9,166 nt of DNA, taken from positions 1 to 9,166 of the forward strand of contig JAUYES010000749.1 in assembly GCA_030691225.1 (NCBI GenBank), read 5' to 3'. Each line of letters starts with the position of its first letter. Position 1 is the first letter of the stretch. The stretch comes from Holophaga sp. Its GTDB lineage: Bacteria; Acidobacteriota; Holophagae; Holophagales; Holophagaceae. The notes below the pieces were generated by a model. The model saw nothing but the letters and a program-made list of their open reading frames with translations, was not told the origin of the DNA and did no database searches. Shown in pieces: positions 1-6,267 of the stretch. The position numbers and the translations under genes are program-made.

Positions 1-415
1 CTCGGAGCCGTGGAACTGTTCTTCTTGTTTTCATGTTGCGTCTCCAGAACGCGCCGTGGCGCGAGCCGGAATCGCCACCCCCCTCCAGAGGTTCGAGGTA
101 AAGGTACAGGAAGCCTCGACCGGTGGCAAGGGCCTGGATGGCTACAATGACAAAAATCGCCGAGCTAATCGAAAAACGACCTCGTTGAAAACATTTCGCC
201 CAATGGTTGGGACCCAAAACCGGCACCTTGCCTTGCGCCAACTCTAATCTTTCTGCCGTTCTGGGCTAAAGAATCGCTCCCTGCGCTCTTGGGTTTCATT
301 TGGAATACCCGTCTCAAGGTGGCACAGGTACACCGGCATGATTCCCTTGGGCTGCCTTCGGCACACCAGAACTCCCACCGCTGGTGCGAGTTCTGGTGGG
401 GGCCTTCATGCTCGA
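1..415. other. Non-coding left flank, no gene supported
   Basis: I see no convincing gene in this stretch. Short open frames exist on both strands, but none has a recognisable product together with a good ribosome site. A small GC inverted repeat lies at 51-62 (GCGCC, 2-base loop, GGCGC). The only strong structure is the hairpin at 364-398, described separately. The stretch lies downstream of the relaxase stop and could be the remainder of a plasmid backbone or of a mobile element. Confidence 0.5.
364..398 (-). terminator. Strong hairpin just downstream of the relaxase gene, possible terminator
   Basis: The arm CACCAGAACTC (364-374) is perfectly complementary to GAGTTCTGGTG (388-398). Inside it, after one C/C mismatch, a second stem CACC/GGTG (376-379 with 383-386) closes a 3-base loop. 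All pairs share one symmetry axis, so this is 15 paired bases in 35 nucleotides. It begins 17 bases past the relaxase stop codon in the direction of transcription. No T-run follows on the minus strand, so it is not a canonical intrinsic terminator. It could instead protect the mRNA 3' end or be a protein-binding site. Confidence 0.45.
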
Positions 416-2710
416 TCAACCTTGCTTCCCTGGCTTTCGAGTCCGGTGTTCATTGCCTTTCCGGGGAGCGATCTCTTGTTCCTTAGGGTGGTGGGTCGCG
501 GGCCGATCCTGCTGGTCCAATTCCGTGATGTCCTGAGGACTCAGCTCCGAATCGCCCGCCCGATCAGGAACCAGCTCAATATCCGACGCCCATTCTGAAG
601 TCGTCGAAACAGGTGATGAATCGGGTGTCGCAACAGGCTGTTTCTTAATGGGGGAGGGGGAAGGTTCCGGTTGTCTTTGCGCGGTCACGCGCCGGAGTTC
701 CCCCGCAAAAAAGGCTCGCACGTACGCCTCTATCTCCGCCTGCGCTTCCGGGCTGATCATCAGAGGCGCCAGAGCCCGCACGCGGGCTCGCTTGGGTTTC
801 CGTGGACTCCAGGCGTCCGCGCTTTGTTGGACTAATCTCCCTTGCGCACGCGAATTTCTGGAAGAAGGGGAATCCTCCCAGCGCTGCCTATTGGGGAGGG
901 CATTCCCTGGCATGGCCCCGCTCTTGGCCATCCTTGTGAGATCTCTAATAACTTCGCGAGCAGGCTCCAGGTGGTGCTGAACTGCCTCCTTGACCCACCT
1001 GTAGTTCGAGGGAGAGAGCTTGGATGTTTCCGCTTCCTCCCAGAGCATCTCCCGGCCAACTACGCGCTTCCCCAACTCGCGGCTTGGGAGCGAATGACCG
1101 GCCTCCCTTTTGATCACCTTGGTCGAGGCGGTGCGAATCTCGGCGGGGATCTCCGAGGGGGGCAAACCGATGTCTTGGAAATCAACCTGAGGACCGACTA
1201 GTTCACGAGCATCCCGAGGTAGACCGCTCCATCCGCTGAGGCTCCAGCGATCACCTTGTCCACCATGTTTTGATTCATTCTGAAGGCGCCCAGTGGGGAT
1301 ACTTCTGCCCAGCGGCTGGGCCAATCCTCCCAGGGGGCCCTGAGGAGAATTCGGTCCCTCGGACCAGGTATCTGGTCCGGCGGCATGGACACGAGGAGAC
1401 CCTGGATGGGGGATTCCTTTTCCATGGATGGAATGGTGATCCAGTACATGTTCTGTCTGTCCGTCTGACGGAGTGGAGTCAAGTCCAATGTCGTGCTCAC
1501 TTTCGACCACTTCTTGAGCAGCCATTCCATCGCCTTGAATCCCGCTGGTAGCGACTCCAGAAACTTCGGCATGGGGGGCTCCAGATCGCTCAGGCGGAGC
1601 GGCGTCATGTCCACGGATTTCGTCCCCGAAATCCGCAGTCCCAGGGGGCGGGGGAACTGTGGAAGAGGCGCATTCGAGCGCATCGCCAGCCTCCATTTCT
1701 GGGACCACCACTCTGGGCTCAGTGGGCTCCCACTCCCATAGCCACTCGTTGGTATCTGGGTCGAGGCTTCGGGCTTCGGATCGGGAGGCGGATCTGTGGG
1801 GTTCGGCGGGCTCGGACGAGAGGCCATTGCGGTGATCCTCCAGCGGGGATTTTGTGAGTGCTTCAAAGTGGAAAAAGGGGTCGTAACGGACACGCCCAGA
1901 AGTGGTCAATTTGACCCAGCTGAGGGAGCGGTGAACATCACTCAACTTGACGGCCCTGTGACCCGGAAGGGTCACGGTGAAGCCGCTTATTTTCTCGCCC
2001 CCAAATGACGGTTTCAGATGCAGCCCTTGTGCCTCCACAGCGGCCTTCCATTCGGGGGCGGGAAGGCCGTGGGGGACGCTCTCCAGTCGCTTACGGATTT
2101 CGCCCAGAACCTGTTTTATTTCAGTCTCGAGTTTGGGCTGCGGCGGGGGGACTTTGGGAGGCTGAATGTTCTTCTCCAGGACGGCACTTCGGATCGCGGC
2201 CTGGAGCCTCGTCCGGGGCACCTGCACGAAGCCGAATTCCACTTCCACTTGAGCCGCGACAACCTGGCTGCGTTCGAAATCGTGCGTAGCATTCCACCAG
2301 ACCGTCAGCGGCTCTTCCTCCTCTGGATCTTGCTTAACATTTTTGTCCGGACCAGTGCCCCCAAACCCAATGCGGCAGATCGCCAGATGCACATGCGTAT
2401 GGGCCTTGTCTCGGTGCGTTATGGCCACCCACTGATGACCCTCCAGCCCCATCCTCTGAATGTACCGTTCGGCCGCCTGAGCAATGATGGTGTCGCCAGG
2501 ATCCTCGTTGTCCGCAAAGCTGAGAGTGTGGTGCATGACTGGCACTTTTGGCTTAGGCCTGAGGCGCCTCGAAATGCCGAACTCGCGGGTCAATTCCAGA
2601 GCGTTTCTTCCAACCATATTGCCGCCGATGATGGCGGCATTTTTACGCCCCATGAGGAGGTAGTTAAGCAAGCCTCGGAAGCTGCTTCCCTTGACGATGT
2701 TCGGTATCAC
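416..2710 (-). CDS. Relaxase / mobilization nuclease (PF03432-type, MOBP-like), 764 aa
   Basis: This protein should nick one strand at oriT, stay covalently bound to the 5' end and lead the strand into a recipient cell. The N-terminal 170 residues carry the family motifs: Tyr17 in SFRGLLNYLL is the likely nucleophile, HHTLSF lies at 60-65, and the metal site H99-x-D101-xx-H104-x-H106-x-H108 is complete. Residues about 195-285 resemble the second domain of such relaxases (SGFTVTL...SLSWVKL). The remaining roughly 480 residues are Pro/Gly/Ser-rich and charged, look largely disordered, and show no helicase or primase motif that I recognise. The start is GTG at 2710, preceded by GAGG (2718-2721) at 7-base spacing. 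It overlaps the mobC stop as GTGA, so the pair is probably translationally coupled. Family assignment is firm. The exact MOB class and the role of the long C-terminus are inference. Confidence 0.9.
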   Translation of the reverse strand: MIPNIVKGSSFRGLLNYLLMGRKNAAIIGGNMVGRNALELTREFGISRRLRPKPKVPVMHHTLSFADNEDPGDTIIAQAAERYIQRMGLEGHQWVAITHRDKAHTHVHLAICRIGFGGTGPDKNVKQDPEEEEPLTVWWNATHDFERSQVVAAQVEVEFGFVQVPRTRLQAAIRSAVLEKNIQPPKVPPPQPKLETEIKQVLGEIRKRLESVPHGLPAPEWKAAVEAQGLHLKPSFGGEKISGFTVTLPGHRAVKLSDVHRSLSWVKLTTSGRVRYDPFFHFEALTKSPLEDHRNGLSSEPAEPHRSASRSEARSLDPDTNEWLWEWEPTEPRVVVPEMEAGDALECASSTVPPPPGTADFGDEIRGHDAAPPERSGAPHAEVSGVATSGIQGDGMAAQEVVESEHDIGLDSTPSDGQTEHVLDHHSIHGKGIPHPGSPRVHAAGPDTWSEGPNSPQGPLGGLAQPLGRSIPTGRLQNESKHGGQGDRWSLSGWSGLPRDARELVGPQVDFQDIGLPPSEIPAEIRTASTKVIKREAGHSLPSRELGKRVVGREMLWEEAETSKLSPSNYRWVKEAVQHHLEPAREVIRDLTRMAKSGAMPGNALPNRQRWEDSPSSRNSRAQGRLVQQSADAWSPRKPKRARVRALAPLMISPEAQAEIEAYVRAFFAGELRRVTAQRQPEPSPSPIKKQPVATPDSSPVSTTSEWASDIELVPDRAGDSELSPQDITELDQQDRPATHHPKEQEIAPRKGNEHRTRKPGKQG

Positions 2711-3219
2711 GAGTCGGCCTCAGTACGCTCGTTGTTGACGACTTCCGATTGTTCGAAATCGGGCGCCATTTTTGCCAAATGAAGGCGGAGATCGTCGACA
2801 CAAATTCTCAGTTTTTGCATCGCGCTTTGAGTCTCGTTGGCATCGATTTGGAAGCCAAGATGATGGGCGTGCGCAAGCTGGTTCACGTTGCCTCCAGCAT
2901 TTCGGAGAGTGACGCTCAGGCGGCTCAAAACCTGGTACGCCTTGTCGTCGACAACTCCCCTCGGAGAGGGCAACCGATAACCGAAAATCCGGGCCCGGAT
3001 ATATTCCGCGGAAGAGAGATTCAGACGATCAGCCTGGTCCTGGATTTCCCCCCGCTCATCGTCGGACATCCTCAGGACGAACGTGTGCTTCCTGGGGCCT
3101 CCTCGGGGGGAGCGCGAAGGGGTTCGACCACTCTTCGGTGAGTCCCCGATTTGGGCTCCAGGCCGGGCCATTTCTAGGCTCTCGGGCGACGGGGAATCGG
3201 TAGTGTCGGAAGGGGGCAT
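2707..3219 (-). CDS. MobC-like relaxosome accessory protein (ribbon-helix-helix), about 170 aa
   Basis: MobC proteins bind oriT, help open the DNA and assist relaxase nicking. From the start chosen here, residues about 44-80 form a ribbon-helix-helix-like unit: strand KHTFVLRMSDDE, then helices ending SSAEYIRARIFGY. Residues 105-120 contain LRNAGGNVNQLAHAHH, close to the MobC family signature (leucine-rich helix with GxNxNQ). The first 43 residues are Ser/Pro-rich and probably flexible. The frame stays open to a TTG at 3312, but that start has no ribosome site and its extension is low complexity. ATG 3219 has a weak AGAGAG upstream, and ATG 3171 (after GAGAG) is also possible. The gene ends in a GTGA overlap with the relaxase start. 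Start position is uncertain; product is well supported. Confidence 0.85.
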   Translation of the reverse strand: MPPSDTTDSPSPESLEMARPGAQIGDSPKSGRTPSRSPRGGPRKHTFVLRMSDDERGEIQDQADRLNLSSAEYIRARIFGYRLPSPRGVVDDKAYQVLSRLSVTLRNAGGNVNQLAHAHHLGFQIDANETQSAMQKLRICVDDLRLHLAKMAPDFEQSEVVNNERTEADS

Positions 3220-3242
3220 CGGGGTGCTCTCTGAGCGTGCAA

Positions 3243-3307
3243 GGGGGGGGCCGGAACGGGGGGCGCAGTGCGCCCAGGGGGGACCCATCGGCAGGGCCGG
3301 TGGGGGG
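3243..3307 (+). repeat. G-run cluster with embedded GC hairpin upstream of mobC
   Basis: The plus strand has four runs of six or more G (3243-3250, 3258-3263, 3277-3282, 3302-3307) with a shorter GGG at 3294-3296. Between runs two and three is a perfect hairpin, GGGCGC (3261-3266), loop AGT, GCGCCC (3270-3275). The cluster sits just upstream of the preferred mobC start, or inside the coding frame if the TTG start were used. The transcript of mobC would carry the C-rich strand. G-quadruplex formation on the plus strand is possible by pattern. A role in mobC expression or oriT melting is inference. Confidence 0.5.
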
Positions 3308-3313
3308 AGCAAT

Positions 3314-3351
3314 CTAGGGGAATCGCGACCGCAGGGAGCGTATTCGCCTAG
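3314..3351. repeat. Imperfect 13-bp inverted repeat, oriT-type
   Basis: The left arm CTAGGGGAATCGC (3314-3326) pairs with the right arm GCGTATTCGCCTAG (3338-3351), with one C/G mismatch and one extra T, around an 11-base spacer. That is 12 paired positions. Such a long imperfect dyad beside mobC is typical of the relaxase-recognition repeat of mobilization origins. It lies in the divergent region between mobC and the unknown plus-strand gene, so an operator function is an alternative. Confidence 0.55.
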
Positions 3352-3372
3352 GTTAGGTCCCTATCATCATTC

Positions 3373-3403
3373 TTGGTGGCAATGACCATGCCGGAAGTAT
3401 ATC
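3373..3403 (+). promoter_or_regulatory. Possible sigma70-like promoter for the plus-strand unknown gene
   Basis: TTGGTG (3373-3378) and TATATC (3398-3403) could serve as -35 and -10 elements with a 19-base spacer, slightly long. Transcription would begin near 3410, giving a leader of roughly 20 bases. The -10 element overlaps the nic-like TATCCTC, so one sequence may be misread as the other. This is a pattern match only. Confidence 0.25.
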
Positions 3404-3431
3404 CTCTCCCACAGACACAATGAGGCCCCGA

Positions 3432-4472
3432 ATGCTCTCTGAGGAACACCGGCTCCGGTTGCTCAAAATTTTCGTAGGCGGAGTACTGGTTCCCGAGCAA
3501 ACGGACGAACTCATCCATGCAACTTGGCGACAACAAACTGGCGTCTGTCCCCTGTGCTACGAAGAACACCCCTGGCATCGGGGTGTGGCGTTTCAGTTCG
3601 ACGCGTACGCGACATGGGTTTGCATGGTGTGCGCGGTGTCTTTCAAGGCCACAACGGCAGAGCGAGAATCCAGGCGAGGAGTTCAACAGCCCAAAGCATC
3701 GGTCCCTACCCCGCCTGGGTTTGAACTGGTGTGGGTAAGAACCTCATGGTTGCCGAGACTCCCAGCAGACCCTGCCATCACGAGCATCCGGGTCGCCAAA
3801 GGGTTGGGAGTTGAGTCCGCACCGGTCGTTCGTGCTGCGATTGTCGAGGATCCGAACGTCGCGCGAATCACGCGCCCGAAGGACTACGACCCGGAGAGCG
3901 ATGCATGGCTTCCATACCTGTTAAAGGGAAAGATTCACCGCAAGGATTCGGGCCTGCTTCCTTCTTACGTCGGAACAGACGAGGAACTCGTGACGACGGA
4001 GTTCATTCACGAGCAGCTCGGACTCGAGATTGGTGCTTTCGAATCCCTGGAAATCGAAATGAAACATGGTCCAACGACCCTCCCCTATGTCGAAGGTGAT
4101 CGGCTGCACCAGGTACACGCCATGAGTCCAGCCGAGCGGTGCCATCTGGTGCCGCGTTGTGGACTTGTCGAACGGGATGCATGGGAAGCAATGCCGAAGA
4201 CGGATTTCGATGGTCTCGGACTTGCGCTGAGATTGCCCCTGCCTGAAGGCCTGATGATGTACTTCCTTCCGTACCATTCCTGCCCGCACTTTTACCGTGT
4301 CGCAGGTCATCGTCCGTGGCTATCAGGGCCAGACGATCTGGCCGACAAAATCGGATTTCACCTCGGGAGATTTTGGAATCCGTGGGACACGGAATCTGAA
4401 CCGCTATGGGAACGCGTTTTTGGTGATGCGTTGGTGCCCGGATTGCCGCCTGACAGTATCGATGAAACCTGA
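3432..4472 (+). CDS. Unrecognised protein with CxxC...CxxC zinc-ribbon-like motif, 346 aa
   Basis: I do not recognise this protein. It is soluble-looking, acidic, rich in Pro/Trp/His, and lacks a signal peptide or membrane segment. Near the N-terminus, CPLC and CMVC (residues 39-42 and 64-67) are spaced 21 residues apart and probably bind zinc. The middle has paired His/Cys-rich stretches (AERCHLVPRC; YHSCPHFYRVAGH). ATG 3432 is preferred because TGAGG (3421-3425) lies 6 bases upstream. An in-frame ATG at 3420 would add four residues but has no ribosome site. The gene is divergent from mobC across the presumed oriT, so it may be an accessory or cargo gene of the mobile element. Its base composition looks somewhat less GC-rich than the metal operon to the right. 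No function is assigned. Confidence 0.7.
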   Translation: MLSEEHRLRLLKIFVGGVLVPEQTDELIHATWRQQTGVCPLCYEEHPWHRGVAFQFDAYATWVCMVCAVSFKATTAERESRRGVQQPKASVPTPPGFELVWVRTSWLPRLPADPAITSIRVAKGLGVESAPVVRAAIVEDPNVARITRPKDYDPESDAWLPYLLKGKIHRKDSGLLPSYVGTDEELVTTEFIHEQLGLEIGAFESLEIEMKHGPTTLPYVEGDRLHQVHAMSPAERCHLVPRCGLVERDAWEAMPKTDFDGLGLALRLPLPEGLMMYFLPYHSCPHFYRVAGHRPWLSGPDDLADKIGFHLGRFWNPWDTESEPLWERVFGDALVPGLPPDSIDET

Positions 4473-4499
4473 TCTGAATCACGAGCACTGACTGATTGC

Positions 4500-4536
4500 G
4501 GATTGATCCAAATAAAAGAACTTCAGTAATCAATCC
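4500..4536 (+). terminator. Weak candidate terminator after the unknown gene
   Basis: GGATTGAT (4500-4507) pairs perfectly with ATCAATCC (4529-4536) across a 21-base A-rich loop. A T-rich run (TTTGCTTCTTTT) follows at 4544-4555. It begins 27 bases after the stop codon of the upstream gene. The large loop and the gap before the T-rich tract make it weak as an intrinsic terminator. Confidence 0.3.
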
Positions 4537-4552
4537 ACAGATCGTTTGCTTC

Positions 4553-4566
4553 TTTTGAATTCAAAA
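4553..4566. repeat. 14-bp perfect palindrome
   Basis: TTTTGAATTCAAAA is self-complementary with no spacer. It lies in the AT-rich part of the intergenic stretch. It could be an operator or part of a site-specific recombination site, but no neighbour points to either. Confidence 0.35.
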
Positions 4567-4606
4567 ATAATGCTGTTGCTGATTTTTCCGCGATTGCCGC
4601 TGTGGT

Positions 4607-4621
4607 AAACGCAATGCGTTT
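4607..4621. repeat. 7-bp inverted repeat around one central base
   Basis: AAACGCA (4607-4613) and TGCGTTT (4615-4621) form a perfect dyad about a single central A. The one-base spacer makes it unlikely as an RNA hairpin and more like a binding site for a dimeric protein. No gene starts nearby, so its role is unknown. Confidence 0.35.
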
Positions 4622-4671
4622 TCCAACCGAAGGTCGAGGGAGGCGGTTTGGGTGTGGAAAGGTCGGGGGGT

Positions 4672-4706
4672 CCTGTGGGAAACCGGTTCACTCGGTTTTC
4701 CACGGG
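4672..4706. repeat. 14-bp stem hairpin in the intergenic stretch
   Basis: CCTGTGGGAAACCG (4672-4685) pairs along its whole length with CGGTTTTCCACGGG (4693-4706), counting two G-U pairs in the plus-strand RNA, around a 7-base loop. No T-run follows on either strand. It lies about 150 bases beyond the dmeF stop and 200 beyond the unknown gene's stop, so it might act as a bidirectional transcript barrier. It could equally be the footprint of a small repeat element. A single copy is present in this window. Confidence 0.45.
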
Positions 4707-4854
4707 AGGAACCAAGCTTTGCATACGCAATCCGCGCCCGAGCAGAGGCAGAGCCAATGACTGGTTCACCGGAACATATTCACAAGTGCGGCCAGATCTT
4801 TGATGAAACGATCCCAATGACCCATGAACGGTATGCTCATCGGACTAGATTCGA

Positions 4855-5781
4855 TCACCGCAATTCAACAGACAGATGCACGATCTCCTCGTGGATGGCC
4901 ATAGCTTCGTGAACGGCCTGCGTGGGTAGTCCAGGAGCGGCCTTCTCCAAAGCCAGGATGCAAGCGAAGCGCCCCTTGCCTACGCGCCAGACATGCAGGT
5001 CCGCAATGCGGACATCTTCTCCCCATTCGGGGTGCGCGGTCACAACCTCGCGGATCTCATCCACGACGGGATTGTCCATCTCAGCGTCGAGCAGGACCTT
5101 GGAGGTATCCCGGATCAGGCCTTTGGCCCAAACGGCGACCAGGATCGCTCCTGCGAAGCCCATGATGGGGTCGAGCCAGTTCCAGCCGTAGATCATGCCG
5201 CCGAACAGAGCGAGGATGGCGAGCACAGATGTCGCGGCATCGGCGAGCACATGTAGGTAGGCGGAGCGCAGGTTCAGGTCGTGATGGTGATGATCGTGCT
5301 CGTGCCCATGGTGTTCGTGTCCATGGTCGTGGGATTTCCCGAGGATCAAGGCGCATACAAGATTCACCACCAGCCCCAGGATCGCCACGACGATGGCTTC
5401 CTTGTAGGCGATAGGTCTGGGCGAGAACAGCCGCTCCGTGCTCCCGATCACCATCAGCAGTGCCACACCAAGGAGGAACAGAGCGCTGGCGAACCCGCCA
5501 AGGATTTCGATCTTCCACGTGCCGAAGGCGAATCGCTGGTTTTGGGCATTTCGACGCGCCATGACGTAGGCGAAGGAACTGAGCCCGATTGCCACGGCGT
5601 GGGAACTCATGTGCCAGCCGTCCGCCAGGAGAGCCATTGAGTTGAACCACCACCCAGCCACGATCTCTACGGCCATGGTGGCAAAGGTGATCCACATGAC
5701 GAGGCGGGTGCTCCGCTCTGCGGCCTGGTTTCCAGAGTGAAAGGCGTGGGTGTGGGTTTTGAAGTCCCTGTCGTCTGTCAT
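4855..5781 (-). CDS. Cation diffusion facilitator, DmeF-type Co(II)/Ni(II) efflux transporter, 308 aa
   Basis: This inner-membrane antiporter exports divalent metals. DmeF members are known mainly for cobalt and nickel. Six membrane segments are visible, starting near residue 27. Segment 2 has the DmeF-like motif LLADGWHMSSHA with D54, H57 and H61. Segment 5 has H177-x3-D181, the usual CDF metal pair. A His-rich cytoplasmic loop (151-167, alternating His with Asp/Glu/Gly) lies between segments 4 and 5, and the N-terminus carries H10, H12 and H15. The C-terminal ferredoxin-like domain includes the conserved ADLHVW (260-265). Length is normal for the family. ATG 5781 follows AAGGGATGAGG. It is divergent from the BlaI-family regulator, so both may share control from the 84-base gap. 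A DmeR-type repressor, the usual partner, is not seen. Substrate is inferred from motif similarity. Confidence 0.88.
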   Translation of the reverse strand: MTDDRDFKTHTHAFHSGNQAAERSTRLVMWITFATMAVEIVAGWWFNSMALLADGWHMSSHAVAIGLSSFAYVMARRNAQNQRFAFGTWKIEILGGFASALFLLGVALLMVIGSTERLFSPRPIAYKEAIVVAILGLVVNLVCALILGKSHDHGHEHHGHEHDHHHHDLNLRSAYLHVLADAATSVLAILALFGGMIYGWNWLDPIMGFAGAILVAVWAKGLIRDTSKVLLDAEMDNPVVDEIREVVTAHPEWGEDVRIADLHVWRVGKGRFACILALEKAAPGLPTQAVHEAMAIHEEIVHLSVELR

Positions 5782-5865
5782 GAAACCTCATCCCTTAAAG
5801 GCGAAAAACAAAGTCCGATCGGTTGTCGGTTTTTAGATTACCCTGGAATGACGGTGTCCAGAATC
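5782..5865. promoter_or_regulatory. Divergent promoter/operator region between dmeF and the BlaI-family gene
   Basis: This short gap must hold promoters for both directions. It contains the 8-bp palindrome CCGATCGG (5815-5822), flanked by ACAA (5808-5811) and TTGT (5823-5826), which are mutually complementary and recall the ACA/TGT ends of BlaI/CopY operators, although they do not share the palindrome's exact axis. TCGGTT is directly repeated at 5819-5824 and 5827-5832. TAGATT (5834-5839) could be a -10 element for the regulator gene; no good -35 is evident. Repressor binding here is inferred from family behaviour, since BlaI-type genes are usually autorepressed. Confidence 0.4.
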
Positions 5866-6267
5866 ATGAGTCACATGCCTTCCCCACTCACCCTCGGCGA
5901 CCTGGAAATGCAGGTGCTGGAAAAGCTCTGGGCGCTCGGGAGTGGCGATGTTCGCGCCGTCCACGCTGCCCTAAGTGGGGGGCGGGAGAACCATCCCAAC
6001 ACCGTCCAATCCGCCCTGGAGCGCTTGCACCGCAAGGGTGTCCTGGATCGTGAAAAACAGAGTCACGCCTACATCTACAGCCCGAAGGTGACCAGGGAGG
6101 CCTTGGCGGCTCGTCTCATCGAAGAGACGCTCCAGCGGGTGAATGCCTCCGAGCCTATGCCCACCCTCGCGGCATTCGTGGACCTCGCGGCGGGACAAGA
6201 TCCCCGTGCTCTCGATGAACTCGAACGCCTCCTGAAGGCGCATCGCGCCCGCCAGCAGGAGCGGTGA
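5866..6267 (+). CDS. BlaI/MecI/CopY-family winged-helix repressor, about 133 aa
   Basis: Members of this family are dimeric repressors released from DNA by proteolysis (BlaI, MecI) or by metal (CopY). From the start chosen, residues 8-75 form the winged helix: LTLGDLEMQVLEKLW opens it, PNTVQSALERLHRKG (44-58) is the typical recognition-helix segment, and the wing follows. Residues 76-133 are the dimerization helices. The segment LAAFVDL aligns by eye with the MecI/BlaI cleavage region, giving Ala103-Phe104 where the staphylococcal proteins are cut at Asn101-Phe102. No CopY-type CxC metal motif is present, which favours proteolytic control. Start choice is uncertain: ATG 5848, 5866 and 5875 are all in frame with weak ribosome sites, and the frame is open further upstream into dmeF. 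The stop overlaps the next gene as TGATG. Confidence 0.85.
   Translation: MSHMPSPLTLGDLEMQVLEKLWALGSGDVRAVHAALSGGRENHPNTVQSALERLHRKGVLDREKQSHAYIYSPKVTREALAARLIEETLQRVNASEPMPTLAAFVDLAAGQDPRALDELERLLKAHRARQQER

Larger units (their letters stand above)
3314..3410. other. Candidate origin of transfer (oriT)
   Basis: This non-coding stretch directly upstream of mobC-relaxase combines the inverted repeat at 3314-3351 with short nic-like sequences on its right side. CTATCATC at 3361-3368 and TATCCTC at 3400-3406 both resemble, imperfectly, the YATCCTG core of IncP/T-border-type nic sites, but neither matches exactly. A smaller dyad CCTA/TAGG overlaps the end of the repeat (3347-3357). In mobilizable plasmids oriT commonly lies next to mobC in this position. 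The location and dyad are seen in the sequence. The oriT identity and nic position are inferred. Confidence 0.45.
4473..4854. other. Intergenic stretch with several inverted repeats, no gene supported
   Basis: This 382-base gap lies between the convergent ends of the unknown gene and the CDF transporter gene. Its left third is AT-rich compared with the rest of the window. It contains four dyads, listed separately. Open frames here (for example minus 4530-4817) have no recognisable product. The stretch could be the junction between the mobilization module and the metal-resistance module, or simply a terminator region serving two converging genes. Confidence 0.55.

Noticed and set aside
90..110. 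GGTTCGAGG resembling a tRNA T-loop
   Set aside because: No acceptor stem, anticodon arm or D-arm can be built around it, so it is not a tRNA gene.
138..188. 16-codon frame with AAGGG upstream, reading MATMTKIAELIEKRPR
   Set aside because: Start and spacing look plausible but it is too short and stops early, with no recognisable continuation in other frames.
165..419. 84-codon minus-strand frame starting at a TTG that overlaps the relaxase stop
   Set aside because: Rare start codon, no recognisable product, and the strong hairpin at 364-398 lies inside it.
1198..1893. 231-codon minus-strand frame inside the relaxase gene
   Set aside because: It is an alternative reading frame of the Pro/Gly-rich relaxase tail, with no family resemblance.
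2018..2782. 254-codon plus-strand frame opposite the relaxase N-terminus
   Set aside because: The opposite strand encodes the conserved relaxase catalytic motifs; the antisense frame has no recognisable domain.
4530..4817. 95-codon minus-strand frame in the gap downstream of dmeF
   Set aside because: It spans several palindromes and has no recognisable product or clear ribosome site.
5281..5340. Short tandem-like CAT/GTG pattern suggestive of a repeat array
   Set aside because: It encodes the His-rich metal-binding loop of the CDF transporter and is not a separate repeat or CRISPR.
5081..5791. 236-codon minus-strand frame within dmeF in a second frame
   Set aside because: Arg/Pro/His-rich shadow of the CDF gene typical of GC-rich DNA.
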